Notes under the pieces: generated by a model | Database searches by the model: none | What the model was told of the DNA's origin: nothing | What the model saw: only the letters and a program-made list of their open reading frames with translations | Program-made: the position numbers and the translations under genes | NCBI GenBank assembly: GCA_018828145.1 | Contig: JAHJWO010000050.1 | Location: 1 to 64,000, forward strand | Origin: Alphaproteobacteria bacterium | Lineage (GTDB): Bacteria > Pseudomonadota > Alphaproteobacteria > Rhizobiales > Devosiaceae | Length of the DNA: 64,000 bases | Direction: 5' to 3' | Shown: positions 1 through 8,496 of the stretch, piece after piece | Layout: each line of letters opens with the position of its first letter | Position numbering within the stretch: the stretch's first letter is position 1

Positions 1-5
1 CGTTA

Positions 6-1520
6 TTGAGCGTAATCCGGCGCTGGCATTTCCGTGAGGGCATGCCGATCCGGGAGATCGAGCGGCGCACGGGATTGTCGCGCAACACCATCCGCAAGTA
101 TCTGCGGTCCGACACGGTGGAGCCCAAGTTCAAGGTGCCGGTACGGCCCAGCAAGCTGGACCCGTTTGCCCAGAAGCTTTCCGACTGGCTGCGCGTGGAA
201 GCGGGTAAATCGCGCAAGCAGCGACGCACGGCAAGGCAGATGCACCGGGATCTTGTGGTTCTGGGCTATGAGGGTTCGTATGAGCGTGTTGCTGCGTTTG
301 TGCGGGCCTGGAAGACCGGGCGGCAACAGGAGCAGCAAACCAGCGGGCGTGGCACCTTCGTGCCCCTGGTGTTCGGTGCGGGCGAGGCCTTCCAGTTCGA
401 CTGGAGCGAGGACTGGGCTATCCTGGGCGGCGAACGCACCAAGTTGCAGGTGGCCCATACCAAGCTGTCGCACAGCCGGGCGTTCATCGTGCGGGCCTAT
501 CTGCTGCAGACCCATGAGATGCTGTTCGACGCAATGACCCAGGCGTTCCGGGTTCTGGGTGGTGTGCCCCGTCGCGGCATCTTCGACAACATGAAGACCG
601 CCGTCGATCGGATCGGCTCGGGCAAGGCCCGGCAGGTCAATGCCCGGTTCGCGGCCATGGCCAGCCATTACCTGTTCGAGCCCGAGTTCTGCAATCCCGC
701 TTCGGGATGGGAAAAGGGTCAGGTGGAAAAGAACGTGCAGGATGCCCGCCGGCGTCTGTGGCAGCCACTGCCCAGCTTCCCTGACCTCGGTGCCCTGAAC
801 GCCTGGCTCGAAGAGCAGTGCATCGCCCAATGGAACCAGATCATACATGGCGGTCTTCCGGGCAGCGTCGCCGATGTGCATGCCGGCGAGATCGGGAGCC
901 TGATGGCATTGGGGCGGCCCTTCGATGGCTTTATCGAACAGACCAAGCGCGTCTCCCCGACGTGCCTCGTGCACTTCGAGCGCAATCGCTACAGCGTGCC
1001 GGCCTCGTTCGCCAACCGGCCGGTCAGCCTGCGGATTTACCCCGAACGGATCGTCGTCGTGGCCGAGGGTCAGATCCTGTGCGAGCACGCGCGCATTATC
1101 GAGCGCTCTCATCACCAGCCTGGCCGCACGGTCTATGACTGGCGACACTATCTGGCGGTGATCCAGCGCAAGCCCGGCGCCCTGCGCAACGGGGCGCCGT
1201 TCGTTGATCTCCCCGAGGCGTTCCGTCGCCTGCAGGGCCACCTGCTCAAGCATCCAGGCGGCGATCGGGAAATGGTCGAGATCCTGGCGCTGGTGCTGCA
1301 TCACGACGAGCAGGTGGTCCTCAGGGCCGTCGAGACCGCGCTCGAGGCCGGCGTTCCGACCAAGACCCACATCCTCAACCTTCTGCACCGCCTGGTCGAT
1401 GGCAAGGCCCAGGTGGCCGCCATTGATGCGCCGCAGGCCCTGGTCTTGCGCCAGGAGCCCAAAGCCAACGTTGCCCGCTATGACACGCTGCGTGCCAAGG
1501 ATGTTCGCCATGCGTCATGA
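6..1520 (+). CDS. istA: IS21 transposase IstA
   Basis: DDE-type transposase that cuts and joins IS21 ends together with the IstB ATPase. An N-terminal helix-turn-helix covers residues 13-35 ([19 protein letters not shown]). The catalytic triad is visible as D132 (FQFDWSEDW), D194 (GIFDNMK) and E241 (GQVEKNV), and a C-terminal Mu-type beta-barrel region follows. The first in-frame start seen is TTG at 6. Family members usually begin a few residues earlier, so the true start is probably just outside the window. The stop overlaps istB by 11 bases, typical of translational coupling in IS21. The frame is intact, so the protein is probably functional. Confidence 0.92.
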   Translation: MSVIRRWHFREGMPIREIERRTGLSRNTIRKYLRSDTVEPKFKVPVRPSKLDPFAQKLSDWLRVEAGKSRKQRRTARQMHRDLVVLGYEGSYERVAAFVRAWKTGRQQEQQTSGRGTFVPLVFGAGEAFQFDWSEDWAILGGERTKLQVAHTKLSHSRAFIVRAYLLQTHEMLFDAMTQAFRVLGGVPRRGIFDNMKTAVDRIGSGKARQVNARFAAMASHYLFEPEFCNPASGWEKGQVEKNVQDARRRLWQPLPSFPDLGALNAWLEEQCIAQWNQIIHGGLPGSVADVHAGEIGSLMALGRPFDGFIEQTKRVSPTCLVHFERNRYSVPASFANRPVSLRIYPERIVVVAEGQILCEHARIIERSHHQPGRTVYDWRHYLAVIQRKPGALRNGAPFVDLPEAFRRLQGHLLKHPGGDREMVEILALVLHHDEQVVLRAVETALEAGVPTKTHILNLLHRLVDGKAQVAAIDAPQALVLRQEPKANVARYDTLRAKDVRHAS

Positions 1521-2289
1521 CCCTGCCAGTGCCGCCGTCTTGGTCATGCTCCGCAGCCTCAAGATGCATGGCATGGCCCAGGCTGTGAGCGAGCTGCTCG
1601 AACAGGGCGCGCCCGCCTTCGATGCCGCCGTGCCGATCCTGTCCCAGCTGCTCAAAGCCGAGCTCGCCGAGCGGGAGGTCCGGTCCATTGCCTATCAGCT
1701 CAAGGCTGCCCGCTTCCCCGCTTATAAGGATCTATCCGGCTTCGACTTTGCGTCCAGCGAGATCAATGAGGCCATGGTCCAGCAGCTCTACCGCGGCGCG
1801 TTCATCGAGGGCGCCGACAATGTGGTGCTGATCGGTGGCCCGGGCACCGGCAAGACCCACATCGCTACTGCGCTCGGCATCCAGGCGGTGCAGCACCACC
1901 ACAAGAAGGTTCGCTTCTTCGCCACCGTCGACCTCGTCAACGCCCTCGAGCAGGAAAAGGCCTTCAACAAGGCCGGCCAGCTGGCCGAGCGCCTGCTGCG
2001 CCTCGATCTGATCATCCTCGACGAACTGGGCTATCTGCCGTTCAGCCCGTCAGGCGGGGCGCTGCTGTTCCATCTGCTCAGCAAGCTCTATGAGCAGACT
2101 AGCGTCATCATCACCACCAATCTCAGCTTCAGCGAATGGGCCGGCGTGTTCGGCGATGCCAAGATGACCACGGCACTGCTCGATCGGCTCACCCATCACT
2201 GCCACATCCTGAAGACCGGCAACGACAGCTTCCGCTTCAGGGCAAGCGCCGCGGCGCCCAAAACACGAAAGGAAAAACCCGCCACTTGA
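1510..2289 (+). CDS. istB: IS21 helper ATPase IstB
   Basis: AAA+ ATPase related to DnaC that assembles on target DNA and activates IstA. Walker A is GGPGTGKTH (residues 109-117), Walker B is LIILDELGY, and an [12 protein letters not shown] arginine-finger region follows. The 259-residue length is standard for IstB. The ATG at 1510 ([10 protein letters not shown]) is chosen over ATG 1501 because it matches the usual family start. Either start overlaps the end of istA. No frame damage is seen. Confidence 0.93.
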   Translation: MRHDPASAAVLVMLRSLKMHGMAQAVSELLEQGAPAFDAAVPILSQLLKAELAEREVRSIAYQLKAARFPAYKDLSGFDFASSEINEAMVQQLYRGAFIEGADNVVLIGGPGTGKTHIATALGIQAVQHHHKKVRFFATVDLVNALEQEKAFNKAGQLAERLLRLDLIILDELGYLPFSPSGGALLFHLLSKLYEQTSVIITTNLSFSEWAGVFGDAKMTTALLDRLTHHCHILKTGNDSFRFRASAAAPKTRKEKPAT

Positions 2290-2321
2290 CCGTCCCCGCA
2301 GCGCGGGAAACTATCGTCCAA

Positions 2322-2366
2322 CCGGGTCACTTCTCAATGACAATCCCGGGTCAGTTCCTGGTGACA
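2322..2366 (+). repeat. IS21 right-end sub-terminal repeats
   Basis: Two related 21-bp copies lie 24 bp apart at 2322-2342 and 2346-2366. Both begin CCGGGTCA and end TGACA. Multiple sub-terminal repeats of this kind are the transposase-binding sites of IS21 elements and place the element end just after the second copy. Confidence 0.75.
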
Positions 2367-2680
2367 ATCAACAGCTTGCGAGGCATGTCGCGCATTTGAC
2401 CATCGATCTCTTCCCTTCGGTGCAGCACGTGCTGCGACTGGCCACTTCTATCCCCATAAGGGATGATGCTTTCCAATTGTGCGTGGAGGCCCGGACGTGC
2501 AGGTCACTCAGAGATACGTAGCGGAACGACAAGCCAACTGGTGATGCTCAATCACGCTGACTACCGAGGGCCAATCCATTTCGTGAGAGGTCATCCCTCC
2601 GACATAGGGGCTGACCGACCGCGCGAGTATGGTGGAACCTAGAAGGTGCCGCGGGCGATAACACGCGGCTAGGTGCGACA

Positions 2681-2938
2681 CTACGTCACGAGCCCTTTGA
2701 ACCTGAGCTCGAACAGGGCGTCCCCGGAGATGTCGCGCAAGGCGAAATGGAATAGGTGCGGACCGTTCGGGCTGCGCGGGACCGGTGATATCTCATGCCT
2801 GCGGCAGATGTTATCGAAGCCTTCCAACCGATCCGCTGGGACTGTCGCCACGACGGAATGATTGCTCGGCTCTTCGCTGCGATCGGCCGCGACACGGCCG
2901 GTTCGTTCACTCAGGATCGCCCCCCACCCATTCGCCAT
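2681..2938 (-). CDS. small hypothetical protein, 85 aa
   Basis: Not recognised. The start chosen is the ATG at 2938, which has GGAG just upstream and overlaps the 3' end of the preceding AlbA_2 gene by 32 bases, as the last member of the leftward operon. The composition is protein-like (VVATVPADRLEGFDNICRRH, FHFALRDISGDALFELRF) with a mixed alpha/beta pattern and no low-complexity run. No motif or membrane segment is seen. It could be a chance open frame. The overlapping start and position support a real gene only moderately. Confidence 0.45.
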   Translation of the reverse strand: MANGWGAILSERTGRVAADRSEEPSNHSVVATVPADRLEGFDNICRRHEISPVPRSPNGPHLFHFALRDISGDALFELRFKGLVT

Positions 2939-4091
2939 CTTCTCCGAACATGTTGTTGCGGGAGACGCCGGCGGCATTGTACAGCGCGTCGAACATCGGC
3001 CTGAGTAACCTACGCATCGAAGGCAGCTCGTCCAGTTCTTCGATCATCACCATGGGCAAATCCAACTGGTGCCAATTCAGTGGTGGTGGCGGTCCCATGC
3101 GATAACCGTAGGGATCTCGGCCAACATCGACCTGGGCGCCCTTCACGCCAAGTAGACTTATGGTCATTGCCACAGGGGAAGGAACATCGAGTCGCTTCAG
3201 GGAAGCGAGATACGAGGGCAGCACCTTAGCGATCTCGCTCTCGAGGTTGGCGGCAAGCACCATTCGCTGGCCGCGGTACTCGTTGACGGCGTAGGTCGTG
3301 GTCGCTTCGACGACGCCATTGCGAAAGAGCTGGGTGTAGCCGGAGCCCGGCGCGATATTGTTCACCGAGATGAACCCGTCGAAATTCAGGCGAGGCGCCA
3401 TGGCCCCGGCGCTCCCGATCGGTGGGAAGCCCCCGTTGCCCCTTTGATCGACATTGACGGCGATCAATCCGGTGAAGGACGCCACAGGCAGGAGGTGCAG
3501 CACGAGGATGCCGGACTCGCGGGTCAGGGTCTCGACACCCGCGCCGGAATCAAGTCTGAAAGTGCGTTCCTGCTGGAACGCCCTCGCTCGATCAAGGGCA
3601 GAGGCAGATGCCGTGAAGGAGGCCCTGAGCTCGTCCACGCCGAGTTCATAGGTGCCGGCGGAACTGCGCGCATAGAACTTGTTGGATGCGCGAAAGGAGA
3701 CCCGATGCGGCGCGTTCATACTGCGAGGAACCCGCAAAATCAGCACGCGGCCGCCAGAGACCGGGACCGCCCGCATGCGCAGACCCACGATGCGGGGCTG
3801 GATGCCATCGCGTGCCAGGTTCTCCAACCTCAACAACTCGGCGTCTGGATCCAACCTCAGGGGCACGATCGGCCCGGCCACGCCTTCGACCTCATCCACG
3901 CCGATGACGAGGTGACCACCGAGGGTGTTGGCCAGCGCACTTATGTCCTTGAGGAACTCCTTCTTCGCGTCGTCGCCGGAACCGTAGGTGTCGCGCTTGA
4001 ACTCGAGGGTCGGACCCTCGGTCACGCCGTTGGTCTGAAGAGCCGCCAAGGTCGCCTCGTCGATCGCGTCGAAATCCTTGTCCAGGGCCAT
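2907..4091 (-). CDS. Schlafen AlbA_2 domain protein
   Basis: 394 residues. The N-terminal 150 residues match the AlbA_2 (Schlafen-like, formerly divergent AAA_4) domain: an early acidic helix, then GPTLEFKRD near residue 27 and FLKDISALANTLGGHLVIGV near residue 45, with the Glu and Asp positions that form the putative nuclease or nucleotide site. The rest (residues 155-394) has no family I recognise. AlbA_2 proteins are common in defence islands, where some act as RNA/DNA nucleases or regulators. It follows the transporter gene by about 95 bp on the same strand, so it is probably the penultimate gene of the operon. Function in this system is inference. Confidence 0.8.
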   Translation of the reverse strand: MALDKDFDAIDEATLAALQTNGVTEGPTLEFKRDTYGSGDDAKKEFLKDISALANTLGGHLVIGVDEVEGVAGPIVPLRLDPDAELLRLENLARDGIQPRIVGLRMRAVPVSGGRVLILRVPRSMNAPHRVSFRASNKFYARSSAGTYELGVDELRASFTASASALDRARAFQQERTFRLDSGAGVETLTRESGILVLHLLPVASFTGLIAVNVDQRGNGGFPPIGSAGAMAPRLNFDGFISVNNIAPGSGYTQLFRNGVVEATTTYAVNEYRGQRMVLAANLESEIAKVLPSYLASLKRLDVPSPVAMTISLLGVKGAQVDVGRDPYGYRMGPPPPLNWHQLDLPMVMIEELDELPSMRRLLRPMFDALYNAAGVSRNNMFGEDGEWVGGDPE

Positions 4092-4186
4092 GGATCATCT
4101 CCAGCTGCGTCGTTGTGTGGGAGCAGGCTTGGCGGTTCGAAGGCCGTCGACCTGCGAGACAGCTTCTGGACGTCGGCAGCAGGACA

Positions 4187-4774
4187 TCACGCTAACCGCG
4201 CTGCTACGACCCTGCTCCGCCGGCGGATCAGGAAGAGTATTGGCGTGGCCGCCAGAACCATCCACGCCTTTCCCAGCGATTGCCCCAACAGAAGGTCCAT
4301 GCTCCCGAACGCGACCAATACGAAGATCAGGCTGTCGAGCAGGAGGCCTACCATGCTGCTGGCGAGGGAAGCCACAAACAGTCCCCGCCGACGCATGGCG
4401 GTGTAGATCAGGAGATCGGCGAGTTCGGCCACCAGGAACGCTCCGGCCGAGGCGACGGCGAGCTGGGGCGAGGCCACTAGCGCCGCTATGATCGCACCGA
4501 CGAGGACCGCGGCAAATGCCCAGCGCACGCCCACTTCCTCCTGCACGAGGTCGCGCAGAACGAGAGACAACCCCGCCAACGCCACTCCCGAGGGCGCCAA
4601 CACCCCGGGCCACACGGGTATCAAGCATGGCCCATCAGGAAAGCAGGTGCTTCCGACGTTCAGCACCATCCAGTTCGCCACCGGGACGGAGAGGACGAAG
4701 GCAACGATCGTGATTGCGCCAAGGGGTCGGAAAGCCTCGCGACGATCGCGATCAGTAGCACTCGACATCATCAT
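4187..4774 (-). CDS. VUT/YhhQ-family 7-deazaguanine precursor (preQ0-type) transporter
   Basis: 195 residues with about six hydrophobic segments. The motifs AITIVAFVLSVPVANWMV, GPCLIPVWPGVLAPSG, LVLRDLVQE and ELADLLIYT are those of COG1738/VUT proteins. YhhQ of this family imports queuosine precursors (preQ0/preQ1), and short phage and island versions are annotated as preQ0 transporters. It acts in the inner membrane. The gene lies between dgt and the AlbA_2 gene in the leftward operon, and a QueC-like enzyme is encoded 6 kb away in the divergent operon. This supports a shared 7-deazaguanine theme. The exact substrate is inferred from the family. Confidence 0.85.
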   Translation of the reverse strand: MMMSSATDRDRREAFRPLGAITIVAFVLSVPVANWMVLNVGSTCFPDGPCLIPVWPGVLAPSGVALAGLSLVLRDLVQEEVGVRWAFAAVLVGAIIAALVASPQLAVASAGAFLVAELADLLIYTAMRRRGLFVASLASSMVGLLLDSLIFVLVAFGSMDLLLGQSLGKAWMVLAATPILFLIRRRSRVVAARLA

Positions 4775-4837
4775 ACCCCCTTCCCCGTCTGACCGTGGTC
4801 GTTGTTCCGATGCTTGAGGGTCTGCTAGGGCGCGGGG

Positions 4838-6268
4838 TCAAATCGGCTTGAACATGCTTTCGGCAGCGTCGGAATTGAGGCGCGCCCAGAACTCCATGGC
4901 GTACCTGTCCGTCATGCCGGCGACGAAGTCGCAGACCTCGCGGGCCTTGACGCTGACATTGGGCGCCTCGCGGATGCGGCCCCGGACATCGGAGGGCATC
5001 AGCAGGTCGCCACGATCGCCCATAAGGGCCTTGAAGATATCGGTGACGAGGTCGTAGCCCCGGTACTCGCCCAGCTTGACACGCGGCGCGTAGATCGCCG
5101 CAACGAACGTGTATTGCTTCAACACTTCCTTTCGTAGCATGAGCTTCTCGGGAAGGTAGACCTGGCTGAGCGCTGGGCACTCCTTGTGCGGCTTGAGCTC
5201 GACCCCGGCAATGAACTGATGCACGAGCTCCGACGAGAACTCGGTCCTCTTGTAGCCATCCTCGCTCATGACCTTGGAGGTGCGGTAGGCTTCAGCGAAC
5301 TTCAACAGGCTCTCGTCGCGCTTGGCCTGCTGGGCCGTCTCGTCATCGATCACGATGCCGTCGAGTGGCGAATCCGCTTCCTCGGTCGGCTGCTCAATGA
5401 TGTCCGAGAATATCTCCATGAAGACGGCCTGGATCTCGTTGATGGTCACCGTCCGCTTCATCGCCTTCGAGGCCCGCTTCGCCACCGCGCCGAGCAGCGC
5501 TTCGTCTGACGCCAGCATCTCCGCGGGCGACAGGAAGCCAACCTTGAAGCAGTCCTCGAGGTCGTAGACCGAGTAGGCAATGTCGTCCGCCAGATCCATG
5601 ATGCTACATTCGATAGTACAGAACTTCTCATCGGGACCGGGGACGTAGCCATTCAGCACCGATGCCTTGACCCGGTCGACGATGACCTTTTCCGAGCCAT
5701 AGTAGCCTTTGACGAAGCCATCCGCCGCCTTCCGGATCGCCGGTATCTCATTGTCGTACTTCAGCGTGGCCGCGATGGTTCGATGGCAGAGATTGAGCCC
5801 TGCCCTGTCGTCGCCAGCCAGGGGCTCGGCGTACCGCAATTTCTTTTCGAGGCGCGTCAGGATGCGTAGCGTCTGGGCATTCCCCTCGAAGCCACCGTAG
5901 CGTTGCATGGCTTTGTCGAGAGCGCTCTCGCCGTTGTGGCCGAACGGCGGGTGACCGATGTCGTGCACCAGGCCTGCAGTGGCGCAGAGTCTGGAGTCGA
6001 TCTTGCCACCTAGATCCTTATCATGGTCGAAGTTGATGCGCTCGGCGATACCTTGGGCGATCTGCGCCACTTCCAGCGAGTGGGTGAGCCGGTTTCGGAA
6101 GAAGTCCGACTCCCGGCTTGGGAAGACCTGGGTCTTGCCCTGCTGCCGGCGGAAGCTGGCTGAGTGGATTATCCGACCGTAGTCGCGGCCGAACTCGTCG
6201 CGCCACTGCTTGTCGTGGCCGTCCTTCTCGACGACGACTTCGCGACTGCGGTCTGCATCGGTGTACAT
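4838..6268 (-). CDS. dgt: dGTPase / HD-domain dNTP triphosphohydrolase
   Basis: 476 residues. It hydrolyses dGTP (or other dNTPs) to nucleoside and triphosphate. The family signature RRQQGKTQVFP is at residues 41-51. Metal-ligand positions are H63 (RLTHSLEV), H102-D103 (GLVHDIGHPPFGH) and a later Asp in DLADDIAYSVYD. Length and motif order match type-2 dGTPases. The start codon lies 3 bp after the stop of a 55-aa gene, so the two are surely co-transcribed. dGTPases act in dNTP control and can restrict phages by draining dNTP pools. Here the island setting with nucleotide-modifying enzymes points to defence or pool control rather than plain housekeeping (inference). Confidence 0.93.
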   Translation of the reverse strand: MYTDADRSREVVVEKDGHDKQWRDEFGRDYGRIIHSASFRRQQGKTQVFPSRESDFFRNRLTHSLEVAQIAQGIAERINFDHDKDLGGKIDSRLCATAGLVHDIGHPPFGHNGESALDKAMQRYGGFEGNAQTLRILTRLEKKLRYAEPLAGDDRAGLNLCHRTIAATLKYDNEIPAIRKAADGFVKGYYGSEKVIVDRVKASVLNGYVPGPDEKFCTIECSIMDLADDIAYSVYDLEDCFKVGFLSPAEMLASDEALLGAVAKRASKAMKRTVTINEIQAVFMEIFSDIIEQPTEEADSPLDGIVIDDETAQQAKRDESLLKFAEAYRTSKVMSEDGYKRTEFSSELVHQFIAGVELKPHKECPALSQVYLPEKLMLRKEVLKQYTFVAAIYAPRVKLGEYRGYDLVTDIFKALMGDRGDLLMPSDVRGRIREAPNVSVKAREVCDFVAGMTDRYAMEFWARLNSDAAESMFKPI

Positions 6269-6271
6269 GGT

Positions 6272-6439
6272 CTAGGCCGGCTGATTGACGGGGCCGTGCT
6301 GCTGTCCTTCTTTGGCAGCGTCCTGGGCCTTCTTCTCCTGCACCCGTTGCTCTGCGCGGATACGCACCGTCTCCCGCAATGTGCTCAGTCCGCGCTTTGC
6401 CTCCTGCCTTGCGTGCACGACAGCCTGGAAGTTCGCCAT
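6272..6439 (-). CDS. small charged protein upstream of dgt, 55 aa
   Basis: Not recognised. ATG at 6439 is preceded by AGGAG at good spacing. The protein is rich in Ala, Gln, Lys, Arg and Glu (ARQEAKRGLSTLRETVRIRA, VQEKKAQDAAKEG) and is probably one long helix. It ends 3 bp before dgt. The clean ribosome-binding site and tight coupling make it a real gene. It might be a dGTPase partner or a leader peptide setting dgt translation. Neither is shown. Confidence 0.7.
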   Translation of the reverse strand: MANFQAVVHARQEAKRGLSTLRETVRIRAEQRVQEKKAQDAAKEGQQHGPVNQPA

Positions 6440-6519
6440 TCTAGTTCTCCTGCTTCGGTGTTCGACCCAAGGGTTGCATCCTTGAATGTTCTCATTATGT
6501 TCTAATTCGACGGCATTGG

Positions 6520-7926
6520 CTATGCTTCGTCCGCCCGTGTCATACGCGTCGGTACCCCGGCCTTTCGGGCGACGTCGGCCACATGGCTCGTCAGACCGAC
6601 CTCGCCCCGCAGCAGCAGGCCGTGGCCGGTCGGAAGCGACTGCATTCGCAGCCGCAGCGCTTCGAGACCTTCGGACACATCGAACACCGCCCATTCGTCC
6701 GCCTCGCCCGGCACGATGACCGAACCCGCCGAACGGCTGGCGCCACGGTGCAGTTGCATGACCCAGACCTGCTGGCCGTCGAACGCCCACTCGAAACGGA
6801 CGTCGCCCAGGGCGGCAACGAGGCGGGCGTGCGTAGCGCGGACCATCGCCACCACTGCGTCGGGAAGGGTCATCGGAGGCGTGGTGCCTTGCATGAACTC
6901 CTCGCCGGTGCCGCTGGCGCCTTCCACGTAGAGGATGCCGTCTGCGCCCTGCACTGCGGCGCCGGACCAGACGGCGGGAACGGCCTCTTGGGCCAGCACG
7001 GATACGATCGAAGTGCTATCGGGATCCTCACGGGAGAGCAAGGCGAAGGGGTCCAACCATCCTCGTGCGGTGGTGAATTTGCCTGGCACTTGTTCCACTG
7101 GGCACGTCCGGGTCCAGATCTCCTTGGACCCGGTCGGCGTGCCGAAAACGAATGGCGCCAGGCGTCGACCGATCACCGTGCTCCGTGGAACCGGGAAACC
7201 GGCGAGGTGCGCGACGAGCAGTCCGAAGGCCTTGTCGCCCATCATCCGAGAGAAGTCGTTGGGCCACCGAACGTCAACCCGAGTGCCGGGCAGGGACTCG
7301 TGGGCACCGAACTCCCAATAGAGCACGTGCGACTGCCGGTATCCCCGCGGGGCCGGGTGGAGGCTGAACTCGAGGCGAGCCGCCGCGCCATGGGCCAGCT
7401 CGGGCCCGAACCCGAAGACGGTGCGGAAGGCGGCGTCGGCCCACGCGGCGGGGAGGGTGGCAAAACCCTCCCGCTCGACGCCACGGGGCGTCGCGTCGGG
7501 ACGGAACTCCACGATGTCATCGAGGATCACGCCGGAGACGCCGCCATCGGACACGTCGATGGTCTCGTTGACGATGGCAAAGCTTCCCTCGGACGAGAAC
7601 CGCGCAAGCGCGTCAAGGACGGTCTCGGCATCCTGCAGTGCGTAGAGGAACTCGCGGCTCTGCGAGGACGCTTCGCTGAAGGTACGGATGTTGACCGTGC
7701 CTTCCCCGCTCCGTTCGAACAGGGCCTGCACGGCTTCCTCGGTGGTGGTGAACCGGTGGTTGGCCGGCAAGCCGGACAGCCGGCAATATTCCTGCCGCGG
7801 GCCCGAGGCAGAGGGCGAGAAGCTCACGAATTGGGCGACGTTGAACCTCTCCGCCAGTCTGTCCAGCGTGGCGTCCTTGCGGAAGTCAGGCCCCGCGCTG
7901 TGAGAAAGGTTTCCGGAATGGATCAT
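6520..7926 (-). CDS. PEP-synthase-like protein (ATP-grasp remnant plus PEP-utiliser mobile domain)
   Basis: 468 residues. The C-terminus resembles phosphoenolpyruvate synthase: FEWAFDGQQVWVMQLHRG matches the end of the pyruvate/ATP-grasp domain, and GLLLRGEVGLTSHVADVARK matches the PEP-utiliser swivelling domain, keeping the TSH histidine that is phosphorylated in PpsA/PpdK. The N-terminal half (SREFLYALQD, FAIVNETIDVSDGGVSGVIL) belongs to the same family type but is short, and the large PEP-binding TIM barrel is absent. It may transfer a phosphoryl group from ATP to an unknown acceptor. Its start overlaps the stop of the 72-aa gene by 4 bases (ATGA). Activity is inferred. Confidence 0.65.
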   Translation of the reverse strand: MIHSGNLSHSAGPDFRKDATLDRLAERFNVAQFVSFSPSASGPRQEYCRLSGLPANHRFTTTEEAVQALFERSGEGTVNIRTFSEASSQSREFLYALQDAETVLDALARFSSEGSFAIVNETIDVSDGGVSGVILDDIVEFRPDATPRGVEREGFATLPAAWADAAFRTVFGFGPELAHGAAARLEFSLHPAPRGYRQSHVLYWEFGAHESLPGTRVDVRWPNDFSRMMGDKAFGLLVAHLAGFPVPRSTVIGRRLAPFVFGTPTGSKEIWTRTCPVEQVPGKFTTARGWLDPFALLSREDPDSTSIVSVLAQEAVPAVWSGAAVQGADGILYVEGASGTGEEFMQGTTPPMTLPDAVVAMVRATHARLVAALGDVRFEWAFDGQQVWVMQLHRGASRSAGSVIVPGEADEWAVFDVSEGLEALRLRMQSLPTGHGLLLRGEVGLTSHVADVARKAGVPTRMTRADEA

Positions 7927-8141
7927 TGGTGGTTGCGATCCAACATGGTCGGCAGGTCTCGCTGGTCATTGATTTTACACTTGGGACGGTAAACATTCCC
8001 TTTGCAAGAGACAAACCGACCGCTGCTTTTTGCACGTGCAAAAGACGGTGCTGCGACCGCCTGACGTCTTGCGGCACGGGCCAGCCACTCGCTGGCCATA
8101 CGATTCTCGCTACCGGACCCCGCTGGCGCCTGCTCGGTCAT
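7923..8141 (-). CDS. small hypothetical protein, 72 aa, coupled on both sides
   Basis: Not recognised. Its ATG at 8141 overlaps the stop of the XRE gene as ATGA, and its own stop overlaps the ATG of the PEP-synthase-like gene as ATGA. Two such overlaps in a row strongly support translation. The protein has a basic helix (ASEWLARAARRQAV) and a C-terminal GRFVSCKGNVYRPKC segment with two cysteines. It may be a small partner of the XRE regulator or of the PEP-synthase-like enzyme. Function is unknown. Confidence 0.7.
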   Translation of the reverse strand: MTEQAPAGSGSENRMASEWLARAARRQAVAAPSFARAKSSGRFVSCKGNVYRPKCKINDQRDLPTMLDRNHQ

Positions 8142-8440
8142 ACGAGCGCCGACAGGTTTGTGAGAATATGCAAAATATGCATTCGTTGATCGTCCGGCGC
8201 GTTGCGCAGTCGGCTCATGGCCTCATCCAAATCCGAGCTGGCCGGCGCCCCCGTGCCGTTCACTTTCACGAGCCAGTCCTTCAGGTTGGCCTCGAGCCTG
8301 GGGGAGGGCGGCACCTTGCGCGATAATACCTTGCTTACATGTCCTTGGGTGACGCGGCAGAAATCCGCCAGCTCGCGTTGTCGAATGCGAGTGCCCCTTA
8401 GGACGGCGTTCACGGCATCTATGATATCGGTCGACTGCAT
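8138..8440 (-). CDS. XRE-type helix-turn-helix regulator, 100 aa
   Basis: DNA-binding regulator at the head of the leftward operon. The helix-turn-helix is RQRELADFCRVTQGHVSKVL (residues 18-37), of Cro/C1 or YdaS-like type. A short C-terminal helical part follows. The start chosen is ATG 8440 (MQSTDIIDAV); an alternative ATG lies upstream at 8473 inside a palindrome. The gene is divergent from the glycosylase operon, and a perfect 8-bp palindrome sits between the two, so it probably controls itself and the divergent operon. The 3' end overlaps the next gene by 4 bases. Confidence 0.8.
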   Translation of the reverse strand: MQSTDIIDAVNAVLRGTRIRQRELADFCRVTQGHVSKVLSRKVPPSPRLEANLKDWLVKVNGTGAPASSDLDEAMSRLRNAPDDQRMHILHILTNLSALV

Positions 8441-8468
8441 TGACCTGTGTTTCACGGGATGAATATAA

Positions 8469-8496
8469 TGCATAAATCTTCGGGGCATTTTATGCA
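8469..8496. promoter_or_regulatory. candidate operator palindrome between divergent operons
   Basis: TGCATAAA at 8469-8476 and TTTATGCA at 8489-8496 form a perfect inverted repeat with a 12-bp spacer. It lies 29-56 bp upstream of the XRE start and over the likely start region of the glycosylase gene. It is the natural site for autoregulation by the XRE protein. Binding is inferred. Confidence 0.6.

Larger units (their letters stand above)
1..2373 (+). mobile_element. IS21-family insertion sequence, left end outside the window
   Basis: The element carries the istA/istB pair with overlapping frames that defines IS21. The right end is taken as 2373, where the outward sequence reads TGTTGATTGTCACC on the minus strand and follows two sub-terminal repeats. 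The left terminus and the target duplication lie outside the window. Family assignment is firm and the exact end is inferred. Confidence 0.85.
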
